Assembly (NCBI GenBank): GCA_903813345.2 | Contig: CAIIXF020000011.1 | Location: forward strand, 18,523,754-18,587,753 | DNA: 64,000 bases | Reading direction: 5' to 3' | Source: Owenia fusiformis | Taxonomy: Eukaryota > Annelida > Polychaeta > Sabellida > Oweniidae | In this document: positions 1-15,100 of the stretch, piece by piece | Position numbering within the stretch: position 1 is the first letter of the stretch | How the letters are laid out: the number at the start of each line of letters is the position of its first letter | Position numbers and translations under genes: made by a program | The notes under the pieces: model-generated | Database searches by the model: none | What the model saw: the letters and a program-made list of their open reading frames with translations, nothing else | Told to the model about the DNA's origin: nothing

Positions 1-2892
1 AGCAATTTTATTTTATTAAAATACCTTTTAACATGGAGATCCGTTCTGACTTAATATAGTCTGATTTGACTCATGTATTGATGAGTATCTGGTTTGCTGA
101 CTTAAGACATTGATTGATAGAAGAGATAAAATATTAACACTGTTGTTTATGATCTATGATACACTAGCTACACCACTTAGTCTATAAAACACTGAACAAA
201 AAATTGACATTTTCTCATCTTAATGTAACATTTTAACTGTTTTGTATTAAATTTAACACCATTGGAAGATAGGTAGAAGATTTTCAAATAGATAGAGATA
301 AAATATTTTTTGGATGGAGTCCTAGACGATATTATTAGCCAGGTAGTTAGTCTGGCAAGGGTTTTCTTATCAATGATTAGGAATTGAGCAGTAGATCATG
401 TTAACTCCAGCTAATTTAGCTTCCTTCAAAAACCTAACCCTATCTGAAAGTAACCAACATTTTAAAAGCTGAAATATGACAAAAATCACGTGAAATTACA
501 TCAGGTTCTACGGGAATTTTCTTATTTCAGTTTAATGCTTGTTTTAGGTACATTATTGGCTAAATGTGTAACTAAAGCTAGGGAGATCCTACAGAGTATA
601 GATAAAGTGTATCAGATTCCCCAATAAATTGCACCTTAGAAAAACACATTTTCTTTTATTTTATATACAGTACCATATTCTCTTGAGATACTGAATACGT
701 GATGATTAATAGCGAAAAAATAATAATAAATATGCAAATGCGAAAACATTCATAAAAAATCTATTTATAAAAAAGTAACTCAACACCTCGGCTATTCATA
801 TTTTAAATAAACATTTACATTTTCTCTTCAGTGTAATTACCTTTTATGGGAAAGGAGATAAAGAACGATGCATTGTGCCGATGTATAAATTCCAATAAAG
901 AACATTTATGATGTCGATTTAAGTATACACCTTTCAAAAGACAAAAGTTTCTTGTTTTAATTTATGTTATGGGTGAGTCATCCTGGTTTGGCTGAGGTAT
1001 TCCACCTTCATGCACAATGAACAGACCTTTCTCATCTTCACAGTATCCACCCTTGCAATTCAGTGTCTCATACAAATTTTCATACACATTGTATTAAAAG
1101 TCACCCCCACATGAATAAACTTGGAGATTTTGAATTACATTTTCAAAATATTTCTCGGGAGTTTTTCGCGAGTTTTTGATCGGTTATTTATCTGTGACGC
1201 AGTTTTTGTATGATGGGGTATATATACTACTGCTCAATTTCTGAGTTGTTTTTGTAGAATTCCTTAGGTTGAAATATGATAGCATTCACTTTATCAGTTT
1301 GTCTGGTAAGGTTTCTAGTGTATACTTATCAGGCTACTTATCCAGTACCTACATAGAGAGGAGAGATGTATGCCTTTGGTATATTGCTATCTCATCATGC
1401 CTATCTTATAGCCATAAAAAGATACACAAATCTAAAAATATATGGAATGCAGATATAATATTGAGGTGTTTTGATTTCAGATGTGAGACACTTTGTTTGA
1501 TTCCTTTGGTTTATAGGGTTTTTGGTGTTTTATGTTTTCTGAATGTTGCCCTTTGTGCTCTCTCGTCTGACATCCAAGTGCAATACATCAGTAAGACTTC
1601 AATCCTGGATGATATGTGTAAATGTCCGCTTTCCTTTACTTTCCAAGTTCCCATATGCATCATGGTAACTGTATTAATATTTATTTATTTTTTGTCCAGG
1701 GGCGTTACAAGAATCTAAAACTTGGCAAGGGAAAAATTAGCAACTGAAGTGAATTTAGGTTTATAACTACATTTGGACGTAATTTCCATAGTTTTGGTTA
1801 AAAAAGTCTCAAAAATATATTGTATGTAAACTTTTTCTGCATCGTGTTCATAGCAGGTCATGAGATCAGATGAGTATCAGACTAATGCCCACTGGAGTGG
1901 GTGGGGATGCAGGGGTGGATCAAGGATTTTGTGTTAGGGGGGGGGGGCATGTGATGATAACTGTGAGCGAATTAAAAAAAATATTCAAATTTTGTAAAAA
2001 GCAATGAGGAAAAACACAAATTTCCCGACTTTTTAGGGGGGGAAGTGCGCCCCCCTCGCCCCCGTCTAGATTTGCTGGTGGGATAAAACATAGCTCATAT
2101 CACTCTGTCGATCACTTTTATGGGCCATTGTTACAAGAAGCCTCTTGTTATGGGATTGGAAAACATAATCTTAAGACTTCTGACTGAATTAGGTTTTTGT
2201 GCTGTTATGATTAATTCTGATTTATATACACACCATGCACCGACATTAGTTACTCCAGCCCCCTTATTAAGTTACAACTTACAACTGGTACAGTGGGTCA
2301 TTGTAACAGTTCTGCCTGGCTTGAGAAATTCCATGAATTCTGATAAAATTTTTGTAAAATATTCTTTTTTTGGTAACGCAATCTCAAAGCATTTCATTTC
2401 ATGCTGTCATGCCTCCTTTCTTTCTCTGCAGACACTTGATTCATACAAATTCCAGATTCTTCAATTGTAGCTTGATTACAATAAATGTTATCATATGATA
2501 TACATGAATTGAAGGAAGTTTGTCAGAAACAGTCAGAAAATATGTAACATAGAGTCTATTGATTTCCTAATTTATTCTTATTAAGAAAGATAACAGTCAA
2601 TGAAACTGCGTGGAAAAGGGTAATAAAAAATATCGTAGTTGTCATTTTTTGAAATACTACAGCAATGATAAATGAGAATTCATTTTCCTCTTTTTTAAAT
2701 TCTCAACCCCATTGCCCCCAGTCCCCAATACCTTTACCCAATTTGAATTAGATTTAATTGAAACTTATTATGGACACCCTGTATATTTTCTCTGAATCTT
2801 ATCAGGCTGCAAGGATCTCAAGATTGATTGGAACTATCCCTTCTCCCCCCCCCTCAAGTTCTATTTATCAATTTAGTTATTTGTGATTTCAG
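1..2892 (+). other. SOBP upstream intron, 3' part
   Basis: AT-rich sequence ending in a good splice acceptor (TGATTTCAG at 2884-2892) just before the first recognised SOBP coding exon. In vertebrate SOBP a short basic N-terminal exon precedes this one and ends in phase 0. I looked for such an exon here and saw none, so it probably lies left of the window. Open frames such as 1269-1718 and 2120-2470 have no recognisable protein content. A degenerate G/C-rich stretch at about 1895-2075 resembles decayed DNA-transposon sequence but cannot be classified. Confidence 0.6.
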
Positions 2893-3112
2893 AATTTTGC
2901 CGAAACAACCATGAACGAAATGCTAGGTTGGTATGGCTATGAAAAGATCTGCAGTGGAGAGACAGAAAAACTAAACCTGAACCGCTATGAACGTCCTGAC
3001 GATGAATCTGATTCTGAAAATGAGGCTGACTGTGACGTGCCACGACAGAGAATTCAAGTTAAAGATGGCGCCAGTAGAGATGTAGATGTTACAGAAGATG
3101 GGAGGAAGGAAG
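2893..3112 (+). CDS. SOBP: SOBP exon encoding the N-terminal conserved block
   Basis: The 220-nt exon begins in phase 0 after TTTCAG and ends in phase 1 before GTATAA. It reads NFAETTMNEMLGWYGYEK, matching the diagnostic start of vertebrate SOBP exon 2, then an acidic segment (RPDDESDSENEADCD). The ATG at 2911 is internal: homology continues upstream of it to the splice acceptor, so it is not taken as the start codon. The donor after AAGGAAG gives a Glu codon when joined to the next exon. Confidence 0.92.
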
Positions 3113-6100
3113 GTATAAAAATACAGTGTTAAATAAATAAAATGTTAATGTATGGTTAACAATTCTTTTTTCTCATTCATCAATTGGTAAATTGTTACAG
3201 GATATAGATACTTATCCTATGCCAAGTAGAGTTTTAGGGAGATAAGTTGGTAAGATATATCCCGTATCCTGATTTTGAGGTTTCCATATCCAGAACCTCC
3301 ATATCTCCCGCCATATCTCCCGCTTCGGTGCATATCTTCCCGCTTCCGGTGCATATCTTCCCGCTTCCGGTAATGCAATAAAATGACTAAGTTGCATATG
3401 AATGATTTGTTTATTTTTATTGAAATGGGCATATGCCCCTGAAAACTCTACTTGGTATAGGCATGGTATAGGATAAAGCAGTTATGTACGGTCAGTTTGA
3501 ATATTGGGTTCATCCCTCGTGAGATATGCACATCTACCTTCGGTCCCTGCGGTCCCTCAGGTAGATATGCATACCTCCCTCTGGATAAACCCCATATCCA
3601 AAACCTCCGAGTACATAACCCTTATATATTATATTTAGATATTTCATATTCCTTATAACTACTATTCTAGTATATCACATATCATATTTCAGATAATTTG
3701 ATATCCCTTATGTAGCTACCTTATGTCATACATATAAATCTTAATATTTGAACATTAACCTTTCCATATTAATGACGTCATGATATCACCATGTAAGCTT
3801 ATGTAACAATGCACTTCACATAAGCAGGAGTTTTCAAATCCGTGGAAAAGAGTGATATCTGTGGAATATTCTCCATATTCCACAGATATCGCTTTTTCCA
3901 TGCATTTGCAAAATATCATAAATATATATATGTGTTATTCTACAGATTTGACCTCAACTATGGGATAATATAGGAATATCCTATGGTTTTGAAAAAATAT
4001 CATTTATATCCATGAGTGGATATTGATATCTGTTTGAGTGAGCGCAGCGAATGAGTGAAGATATTTGTATCCATGAGTGGATATAATTGATATTTTTGAA
4101 AAACCATAGGATTGTCCGTTTATCCCATGGGAAATCATCATAAGCGAAAAAAGTTGAAAAATATAATTTGAGAAAAAATTTTGAAAAAATGTTGACAATT
4201 TTTTTTGAAATTTTGAAATTTTTTAAAAATATTTTTGAAAATAATTAAAAAATGTAAAAAGAATTTTTTTTTGAAAAAAATCGAAACTATTGAATATCAC
4301 TTTTCAAACCATTGAATATCACTTTTCAGACCATCGAATATCACTTTTCAAACCATTGAATATCACTTTTTAAGACGTGATATTCAATAGTTTAAAAGTG
4401 ATATTCGATGGTTTGTGAATTTTTTGATAAAATATGATATCTTGATCCACATATCAAATATATTTTCATGTGATATTCGATCTTTATTCCATGATGGTGA
4501 AATTCCCTGCAATCTGATTGGTCCATGTGACTTAAATATATCCTGTATTTACACGCACTTTCCACTTAGCATTGAATACAGAGTGAAAATGACGTCAGCG
4601 TTGGGATACGGTCCAGTATCCCAACGCCCCAGATTTCCATCCAGGATATGACTATTACTGAAAAAATCAATGGCGATCTGATAACACCAACGCATGCTAA
4701 TATTTGCATTTTGCTAGAAATATCTGATTTGAATATCAGGAAATGATACGGTGATCACCACAATTTATTATTTTAGGATAAAAAACACTCATCTGTAATT
4801 ATAAAAAAATCAGTATGAAGCATGCACATTGTTTTCATGAACTAGTAAAAATCCAATATGGCAGACGAAAGTCGAAAAAACGTTTCGTTAGCTGATGAAA
4901 TTGATGAAAAATGTTGAAGAAAATCAAACGTATCGTTAATACAATAAAAGCAAAACAACAAGGCCGAAAAGATTTTGAAGGAATATCGATGTAAAATATT
5001 TTTGAGGTGAGAAGGTTGATCTGTTTCTTCGGTCCCAAGCCAAGGAAATGGACTTGATTTAGGGGAGTTTTATCTGAGTAATCATGGAATAAAAATGTTA
5101 TTCAATGATTTCTCGTGAAATACAGAAAATATTCTTCCCTTGAACGTCTGTATTTCACTCTGCTAGCGCATCGTGAAATACGACCTTCTCGGGAAGAATA
5201 TTTTCTGTATTTCACTCGAATCATTGAATAACTTATAATATCCTTGCAACCATGGGATAAAATTGTATATTCCATATCTGCTTAATGCTAGATATCAAAC
5301 ATTGAATTAATCCCAGTAGATAAATGTTTGACAGATCAGAAATGTTTGGATTTTCAGAAGTGCGTAAAGGGACCTCAGACTTGGCCACTCAACACCAGAA
5401 TTTAGTATCTGCTCTAACCAATGGAATTGTCACTGCCCATAAGAATGCACTTGGTAGGTATTACTATGGTGATTGGGTATATGGGGTTATACCCGTAGGG
5501 AGAAAAAATGTATGCTTATTTCTATATGGTTTGGCATCCATTCTTTTTCTTCATTTTAGCTTATATCTAACCACAGTATAAAGTAACTGTATATTGGAAT
5601 GCATGGCTTTGAGATTGATTGGATGTGAGTGTGAAAATAAAAGGGCGGGGTGAAATAAAAGATATGCCCCTAGGGGAAGTAATTCATATCCCATGTATCA
5701 CCACCCATGCTTTTTGAAGAATATGAATAGATGATCCTAGATAGATCATGATTATGATATGTCACCAGGGTAAGGTTTCACGGTTACACCACATGTTCAA
5801 GCTTCTACTGAAAAGTTATGAAAGTTTATTACGTTTTTTTGTTCGCTCAAAATAGAAGTATCACGCACTTATTGTTCTTTCTATAGAGACTGGGTGATCG
5901 TATTACCTGTTTGGATTGGCTCATGGTGATATTTGAGAGCTATTATATCAAAATGGGTTATCTTGTCAAGATTATGTTTCACTATTATGTTTGAAAAAAT
6001 TAATTTAAAATATCATGTGTCGCTATTGTGTATATGATCGAGTGGAGTTAATAAAAAGCTGAGTTATTGAGTTGTATGTATAAGCAATTTGATCCCATGC

Positions 6101-9100
6101 TAAATCAAATTTCTGATCCCCATCTAAAAGTGTCATGGGAATCTGCCAGGATGATCTTTGTTATCAGCAACTATGCGTATAATACTTTTCTGAAACTATG
6201 TAGCGTAGTTGATTTACGTCATTGGATATGTGATATTTGTATGATATGTAATCTTTTTTTGTTTAGTATTTGTTACAAACTATTTTAACATACTGACATC
6301 ATGTTGATGTAGGTTTTTGTCATGTAAGACAAGACAAATTCTAGGCTGATGATCTAAATTCTATCTAATTATTTGAATTCTAGATGATGATTTAAATTCT
6401 AGGGGTTGGTCTTAATCCTAGATGATGATCTAAATTCAAGATTGGGATCTAAATTATATCTAATGATCTAAATTCTAGATGATGATTTAAATTCTAGATG
6501 ATGATTTAAATTCTAGATGATGATTTAAATTCTAGATGATGATTTAAATTCTAGCTGGTGATCTAAATCCTAGATGATGATCTAAATTCAAGATTGGGAT
6601 CTAAATTATATCTAATGGTCTGAATTATAGATGATGATTTAAATTCTAGGGGTTGATCTTAATCCTAGATGATGATCTAAATTCAAGATTGGGATCTAAA
6701 TTATATCTAATGATCTAAATTCTAGATGGTGATTTAAATTCTAGCTGGTGATTTAAATCCGAGATGATGATCTAAATTCAAGATTGGGATCTAAATTGTA
6801 TCTAATGATCTAAATTCTAGATGATGATTTAAATTCAATATTGTGATCTAAATTATATCTTGGGATGATGATTTTAATTCTACCTGATGATCTCCATTCT
6901 AGATGATGATCTAAATTCAAGATTGGGATCTAATGTCTAACATCTAATGATCTAACTTCTAGTAAATTCTAGTTGATAATCTAAATCATTCTCGATGATC
7001 TCAAGTCTACCCGATGATCTCAATTCTACCCAATGATCTCAATTCTACCTGATGATCTTCTAATTTCACATGCAGTATTCTCCTCCTTGCTCATTAGTTC
7101 AGTTTAATTTGTGGTTTTTTATGTGACATTTTGTATCGAGGCACTTATCATTTTACTAACTATTATTGAGGTTTCAATAAAACACATAGTTTTATTTTAG
7201 TTATTTGAGTCGAGTTTTACAGCCTTTCATACAAGCAGATGATGTCACACTTCAAAAATACGCAGTTTACAATTAACTCATCTTACGGAATTAAATGATT
7301 TGTGATAAAATGTTATTACCACATGAACAATGTTAAAAGCCACTCAACGAGACGTAAACGTGTTAGAATATCGGAAATGCCTGAATGGATCTGTTAAGAG
7401 ACACAATTGGATAAAATACATGTCACCCGATCTTAACATAACTAAAAATACTTCATACATTGAATTCAAGTCGAAAATGACATGTTATAAAATCTGCTTT
7501 TGATATATCTACATAAAAATTCAATGTAAAACGAAACCTATAATAGCTAGTCAGTAGTTTAAAATAATATCAATTTTAGTTAATTATATAGTATTAAATT
7601 GTAACGACACTTGAAATACGAGAATTTTGTTGGCTTGATCCACTTTATAGGATTTTCTCAGAACTTTCTATTATTCACTTGAAAAGAAATCTGATCTGAT
7701 AGTAGTTTAAAGTGAAAAGTGTTTGAAAACTACCACTTTGTTCAGATTTTCACACCATCACTGTATATCTCCCATGTAATTGACAGTCATCATTTTTTGA
7801 AGTATGTATCATATTCATAATTGTATATTTGTTTATGAGTCAAATAAATAACATTCATGAGCCTCAGTAGTGAGGGGAACAGCTAGGAAAGATGCAGATA
7901 TCTAATGATCAAATATAAAGAATAAACTCAGTTTCTCGTTTTACTTTCTCTTTTTTTCGTTTCACGATTTGAATGATTTCATAAATCACACTCATAGAAT
8001 ATGCTTATATATATATTTCAACTCAATATAGCTGCATAATGCAAAATTGATGATGATCGTTTATTTTTATTACTGTTGTCTCCTTAAGGTAGAGAATTAG
8101 GTCTTTGTGCCCCATGAGTGCTCTAGAAACTCCAGAGTCACGTCACATCAAAACATTGGTGCACACTAGTGAACATTGATGTCATCCTGATTTGACTTGT
8201 TGACACCCCTCTAAAAATACACTTGCTTAAAAACTATTATTAGTAGTTTTCTCCTCTCACCCTTTTAGCTCTTCAACTAGGTAAATGTTTACTCAATAAA
8301 CCAATTTGTAATAAACTTTGTAAAAAATATAATTGCCACATTAGTACTGATATACTGATATTGAATATTACTGTTTTCCATGGGGCCATTAACAGAAACT
8401 TTTTAAAGTAAAGAATTCGTAAAATCCATTGTTCTCTAACTGAGGTCATTATATCCATGGTTACAACTATTGATTTACAAATTCATAATTTTAAAACAAG
8501 CAAGAGACAATCATATTCAGTAAAATCTATATACATGTATCTGAAATCTGAAGCCTTTTTTCATTCTTATTTTATAGTCTGCCATAGATGTTAAAAACCT
8601 CGAAATGTGAATACCTTCCAATTCGAACACTTTTGGCTTGTGCCAGTGTCGTTCGGATTGGAGAGATTTTATACTGCATAACATTTATTTTGACATAAGT
8701 AAATGCCATAAGATCTATAGGTAAAAAGTATCAAATATCTATGATGACATCTCTGATGGAGTATTTGGTCAGGAGCCTAAGTACCAAAAGCAAATAGCAT
8801 TGCACTAAAACTCTTTACTTCTCTGAAACTGATCCGTTTTTTGATTAACATCAAGTATGAATTACACACTCCTGACATAATGATATAAAATAGTCTTTTG
8901 AAATAGTGTTCTGTTACAGAAGCGCGTGCTTGGTAATGTGTTTAAAACGGGATTCTAAGCCCGAAGAAGTATTACTAATATAATATTTATTTGATAGGGC
9001 ATTTGTTGTTTAATGCCATGAATTAGGTGATAAGTACTATATTAGGTATAAAAAGTTGAATATGCAAGTATTGTTTGTGGCGTAGGAATGGAAAGTGCAA

Positions 9101-12100
9101 TCTAGATTTGTTACTAATTGTAATGATACATGCATATCATATCATATCATATCATATCATATATCAAATCATATCATAACATGTTATACTTTTCATCATA
9201 TGATATTTAGGATCATACCACTGTTCATACCAGTGTTCCTAATCCTTCCAAGATATTTTCTAAAGTAGATGGAAAATTCTCCCAATTCTACCAAAATATG
9301 GTTAAATTACTCCTATTTTTAGCACGCTATGCTAAAGCATTAAGTGTTCAGTGGTGAGTGGTTAGCATTGGGATTCAATATCGGTAACATAGTGTTACAT
9401 TTTTGTAACCCTTTCTTAGAACTAGTTACTATACCATGAGTGACATTTTTGAATGATAAATCTTGTTCATGATTTTTCTCAGTGTCAGGTGAATGCAAAA
9501 AGTGGTTTTACATAAAATGGGTAAATGGGTTATAATGTTTGGGAATGGGAGAGGGTGTGTAATTTGAATGCAGTATATCATAATGAAAATATCATTACAA
9601 TCTGAATTTTCTTCAGACTAGGCATTCATTTACTATATTTGTCTTACATTTTCCACATGGAGCTTGTGTCTTCTGTCCTTGACACTTTCTTGTGAATATT
9701 ATATCAATTAGTCATTAGATCCATGAGGTTTCAAGAAAAACCCATGTTATATCATAATATGATTATACCAGCCGATATGCCATGCCATCTATAATATTCT
9801 ACGATTCTCTGTTGTCTACAATATTCTATTGTGACATCAACAATATTGTACATAACATTTACAATATTCTCTTATGACATCTACAATATACACATGAGTT
9901 CATTTTTAAATAAAAAGTTTCCTATTTACAAAATGTAGTTTACAATTTTTAGTAATTTATAAAGGCATCTTCTATATTCTATTGTGACATCTACAATATT
10001 TTACATAACATTTACAAAATTCTCTCATGACATCTACAATATACACAAGCTACAATATAATGTGTACATTACACATATTCCAGGAACAAACATGAGTTCC
10101 TTTTGAAATAAAAAGTTTCCCATTTACAAAATGTAGTTTACAATTTTTACTAATTCATAAAAGGCATGGTATCGGCAGCTTAATATCAGCTTATTAAGAT
10201 GAGCTAAATGTGTCAAGTAACATTAGCTAATGATAACACATCCTCGCTAATAATACACTACCAATATAGACATAATGATAAAATGAAAAATAGATTATGT
10301 ATAGATTATATGTAATCTACTTAGAGATCGGTCACATTGACCCAATATATCAATTTTTAGGACATTTACCTATTTATCAAGTGTCTACATTGTATCATGT
10401 TATCATATCAAATGAGAAATGAATCAAAATCAAGGGCTTAATGATGTAATATGGCCCATAATGCATTAACTGAATTCTCATTAGTACGTTTTCCTGTTTT
10501 GTAGCATAAAAGGAGAATATATGAAACTCTTATTTGTTACGTACATGTAAAATACATGTATTGTAATTAGTGAATTTTTACCTGAGATATGACAGGTGTA
10601 GCGAAAGTTTTCAATATCACCATGTATCAAATACATTTAAATAAGGCACAAAAATCCATTTATAGAAGTGAAGTGAAGTGAATAAAGATAATATTGTCAT
10701 TCAAATCATTATTACGAAATGACCCATATAAACATGGAAGACATTAAATTGACTTAATTAAATAAAATAGTTTGAAAATCATTATAAAAAGACATATACT
10801 TATTACTATCAAAAGGGGATTTTACCACTTATAATCACTCCAATCTTGTTTTTCATAGAGTCGGTCGAAAGCCTGTCTATAACTTCGTTATTTCATTCAT
10901 GAGGGCTCCAACCTAATCAACGACGTTGAGAGTTATTCTGGCGTAGTCAATGAATTGTCTGTCTATTATTCTATTAACAAAATAAAAACACCCATTTCTG
11001 AGACTTTACGATATCTCATTGCACCAAATCAATTCTAAACCTACGGGGAGAGTTATTGGGTTTCACGAGTAAATGATGAGTTGAAGGCATACGATATCCA
11101 AGAAAGTCATCGAAGACAAGTCAAATATTTGCGCTATTATGGCGTGTGTTCAATCCACGTAATCTCACAAATGCAGATATTATATAACAAGACTTGAATT
11201 TCCTATAAATTGTGACATGTGTTTGGTATAAATCACACTTGAGTTTTCAAATATGTAACTCGAGTATCAAAAACTCATAAATGTATTCTCCAGAAGTGGA
11301 AATGTCTTGTTAGTTTTGTAGTTTTAATGTCGATTTAAACAATTGGCCTTGTTAAGCAAATATTGTTAAACAGCCATACAGTATTATATTACTCATTAGA
11401 CTAAAAGTGTAAAAATTCGATCATTTTTTTATTGGGGAAAGATAATATTTTCAGAGCAGTTGTTATGTTGTCAGCGTTTGATAGATTGATCTTCAACGTT
11501 GCCATTGTAGATTTTGAAATTTATACGAGTCATAGACACCTAATGAAAACATAACCATTTTAATCATTCTTTCAAAAATTAAATTACTTCTCAGTTCTAA
11601 AGCAGCCTTCAATATAATGATATATTAAAGGTCAAGGAGAGGCCATGTAAAATAGAAAACTTCTTTGTAATGTAAAATAGTAAATTACTTTTAAAACGTA
11701 AACAGTAAATTACTTTGTGAATTGTAAAATGAGTATATTTTTTGTAAGAGTGGAGTTTGACAATCATTAACTATTATAACTACAGCAACAGGCATTTCAA
11801 CAAATTTTATTCATTTTATGAATAAAAATGATCCTTAGTAATAATGGCAATAATGGGGGTGTACTAATAAATAATAAATACTTCCATTACAAATAAATGA
11901 TAAATACCTGAGATTTCTTCGAGTTTTCATTACAAATAAATAATGAATATCTTAACTTTAGTTAAATGAATTACTAAGTTAAATGGGTTATGTTTATTAA
12001 TGTACCAAGAAACATTTCAATTTGATTTATAAACTACTAAAAAGTATCCAAAAAAGATAAAAATATTTCTGATCATAAATCATTTTTTCTGATTTCATTC

Positions 12101-15100
12101 ATAAATCACTCAACAAGGTTATTGTTGGGAATATCTGACTGAAAATCTGAAATTTCGATATGCTTCAATTTTTGTTGATTTAAAGTCTGACAATAGTACC
12201 GGCAGACAAAAAGGCTAACTAGATGGCTCAATTTCACCTTATTTGAATTATCGATCCCCACAATGAAATCCTAGTCTTAATTTTCAACTTTTGTTGGATT
12301 AGATATCGTATATGATACCCTGTCTAGATTGAGTCAACTAACTTTTTAATGAATGTTTTATATCTCTTGGCTCAAATTTCTACGATTTGTTCTCAAATTT
12401 GACAAGCATTGCTGGAAATCCTTTGATGTCATTAAAGCCTGGAGTAGAATTACGTATTATTCAGCAGCCAGCTTATGTAGGCTTCTGATAAATCGAGCTT
12501 ACGATATAAATTTTTCAGAATAATTGTAAAATGTATCTCTCATCCTGGGTGATCTATCTTGATTGTATTACACATTTACTGGCTGTGTTGTACATCTAAT
12601 GGTGGTGTTACACATCTAATGGTTGTGTTACACATCTTCTGGTTGTGTTATATATCTGTTGATTGTGTTATACATTTGCTGATTGTGTCACACATCTAAT
12701 GATTGTGTTACACATCTTCTGGTTGTGTTATATATCTGTTGATTGTGTTATACATTTGCTGATTGTGTCACACATCTAATGATTGTGTTACACATCTTCT
12801 GGTTGTGTTATATATCTGTTGATTGTGTTATACATTTGCTGATTGTGTCATACATCTACTGGTTGTGTTACACATCTTCTGGTTGTGTTATATATCTGTT
12901 GGTTGTGTTATACATCTGCTGATTGTGTCATACATCTTCTGGTTGTGTTACACAGAGGGTGAAATAAGAAATAGGATAGACAGTAAATTAAACTCAACAA
13001 TTTGGCATTCATGATTTTCAGAATAAGCAAAAAATTCTATCTATCGATTCAATGGTACAAATATGTACATGCGCAAGTGCCAATAATTAACAGCTTGTGT
13101 AAAACGCAACATTTAATATTTAAATAAGAATCATTAAAACTAAAGATAATCTGTTTTCTATGACATGGTTGATTCTTGCTTTAATCAATGTTAGACTTGT
13201 TAGTAAATGTTGATCGAATCAATCTTACTCAAAAGTACTTAGGTAATCATCTTGTAATGATACACCTTTAATTCAACAAAACATTATTCAAATACACACA
13301 CGTAAGCATCATATTACCGCCAGGCTTCCTCTTGAACCAATAGTGCATAGTATCATTATTAATGTTTATGAAATGGGCTCAGGTAGCGACATTTGGAAAA
13401 AGTATGTTTTGAATCAAGCAAAATGAGTTCATTTCAAACAAATAAAAGGCCCCAGGTCTGTACTTTAAGAAAAATGATAGTACACTTTATATCAATTCAG
13501 AATCCCCATTCTCCGAGTAATTACTCAATGGTATCCCCAGTCTCTGAGTAATTACTCAATGGTATCCCAAGTATCTGAGTAATTACTCAATGGTATCCCC
13601 AGTCTCCGAGTAATTACTCAATGGTATCCCCAGTCTCTGAGTAATTACTCAATGGTATCCCCAGTCTCTGAGTAATTACTCAATGGTATCCCAAGTATCT
13701 GAGTAATTACTCAATGGTATCCCAAGTATCTGAGTAATTACTCAATGGTATCCCCAGTCTCTGAGTAATTACTCAATGGTATCCCCAGTCTCTGAGTAAT
13801 TACTCAATGGTATCCCCAGTATCTGAGTAATTACTCAATGGTATCCCCAGTCTCCGAGTAATTACTCAATGGTAGAATGTTGCTAACTTTCTACATAAAT
13901 CGTTTACTATATTTGTTAAGATTTAGATAATAAACGTTTTTTGTGGTGGTTGAATATATAATACATGGTGAATGATTGAAGAAACAGGTGAATAAAGGTA
14001 TGCAGTAAAATTCATATTCAAAAAAGGGTATTGATTATCTATTTATACCAATTTTTACCTGTGTTGAAAAGTATATAAGGGTTATGTTCTGGGAGGTTTT
14101 GGATATGGGGTTTATCCAGAGGGAGATATGCATATCTACCTGAGGGACCGTAGGGACCGAAGGTAGATGTGCATATCTCACGAGGGATGAACCCAATATC
14201 CAAACCGACCGTACATAACTGCTTTATCCTATACCAAGTAGAGTTTTCTAATTTTCTTTCAATTTCTTTTTATTGTTTCCATTTCTTCACATTTTTCTAA
14301 TTTTTTTTCAATTTTTTCAAATTTTTTTTACATTTTTTTTCAATTTTTTAATTTTTTTCAATTTTTTCACAATTTTTCAATTTTTTTTTCGAAGCGGGAA
14401 GATATGCCCTGGAGCGGGAGATATGGCGGGAGATATGGAGGTTCAGGATATGGAAACCTCAAAATCATGATACGGGATATATCTTACCAACTTATCTCCC
14501 TAAAACTCTACTTGGCATAGGATAAATGTATTTATATATGATTCACTTGAAAGTTATGTTGATTTAAAAAACAAGAATGTGTAGCAATATTCTTCAGTGC
14601 AAACAAGTATGTCTACTTACTAACTACTTTTATTATTTTAATTAAAGAATTCATTTAATGATTTTATAAACTAGAATTTAATTGTTTTTCCAGATGGAAG
14701 CCGTTATGCCTTGTGTAATTGGTGTCAGAAGTTTGGGGTCACTCTGTACTCCCTGAAAACCACAAATGGAACTAAGAAATTTTGCAGCGAAGATTGTTTT
14801 ACGCAATGTAGACGTGCATCATTTAAAAAGAACAAAATATGCGACTGGTGCAAACATGTGCGTCATACTGCAGACTATGTCGAGTTTCAAGATGGCGAAC
14901 AACAATTTCAATTTTGTAGTGATAAATGCTTAAATCAGTATAAAATGAACATTTTCTGTTATGAGGCCCAGGAACATTTGATTCAGATGCAGTCAAAATT
15001 GGAAACAGAGAAAAAATCAATGCCGAGTCCTAAAAAACAAGGAAAGGAGGTTCTCATAACACCTGATTTATGGACACAATCCAAACAGGATAAAACTGTT

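Noticed and set aside
1269-1718. 149-residue ORF
   Set aside because: AT-rich hydrophobic composition, no recognisable domain, inside the SOBP intron; chance ORF most likely.
2911-2913. ATG as the SOBP start codon
   Set aside because: Conserved residues NFAETT precede it directly after a splice acceptor, so translation starts in an earlier exon.
3212-3432. Short minus-strand ORFs with APEAGRYAPKREI
   Set aside because: Repeat-derived: the dispersed element copy recurs at 14073-14525 and the internal short direct repeats create the pattern.
13501-13874. CRISPR-like regular repeats
   Set aside because: The 31-bp units abut with no unique spacers and lie in an animal intron, so this is a minisatellite. 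The same reasoning excludes the 19-bp array at 41556.
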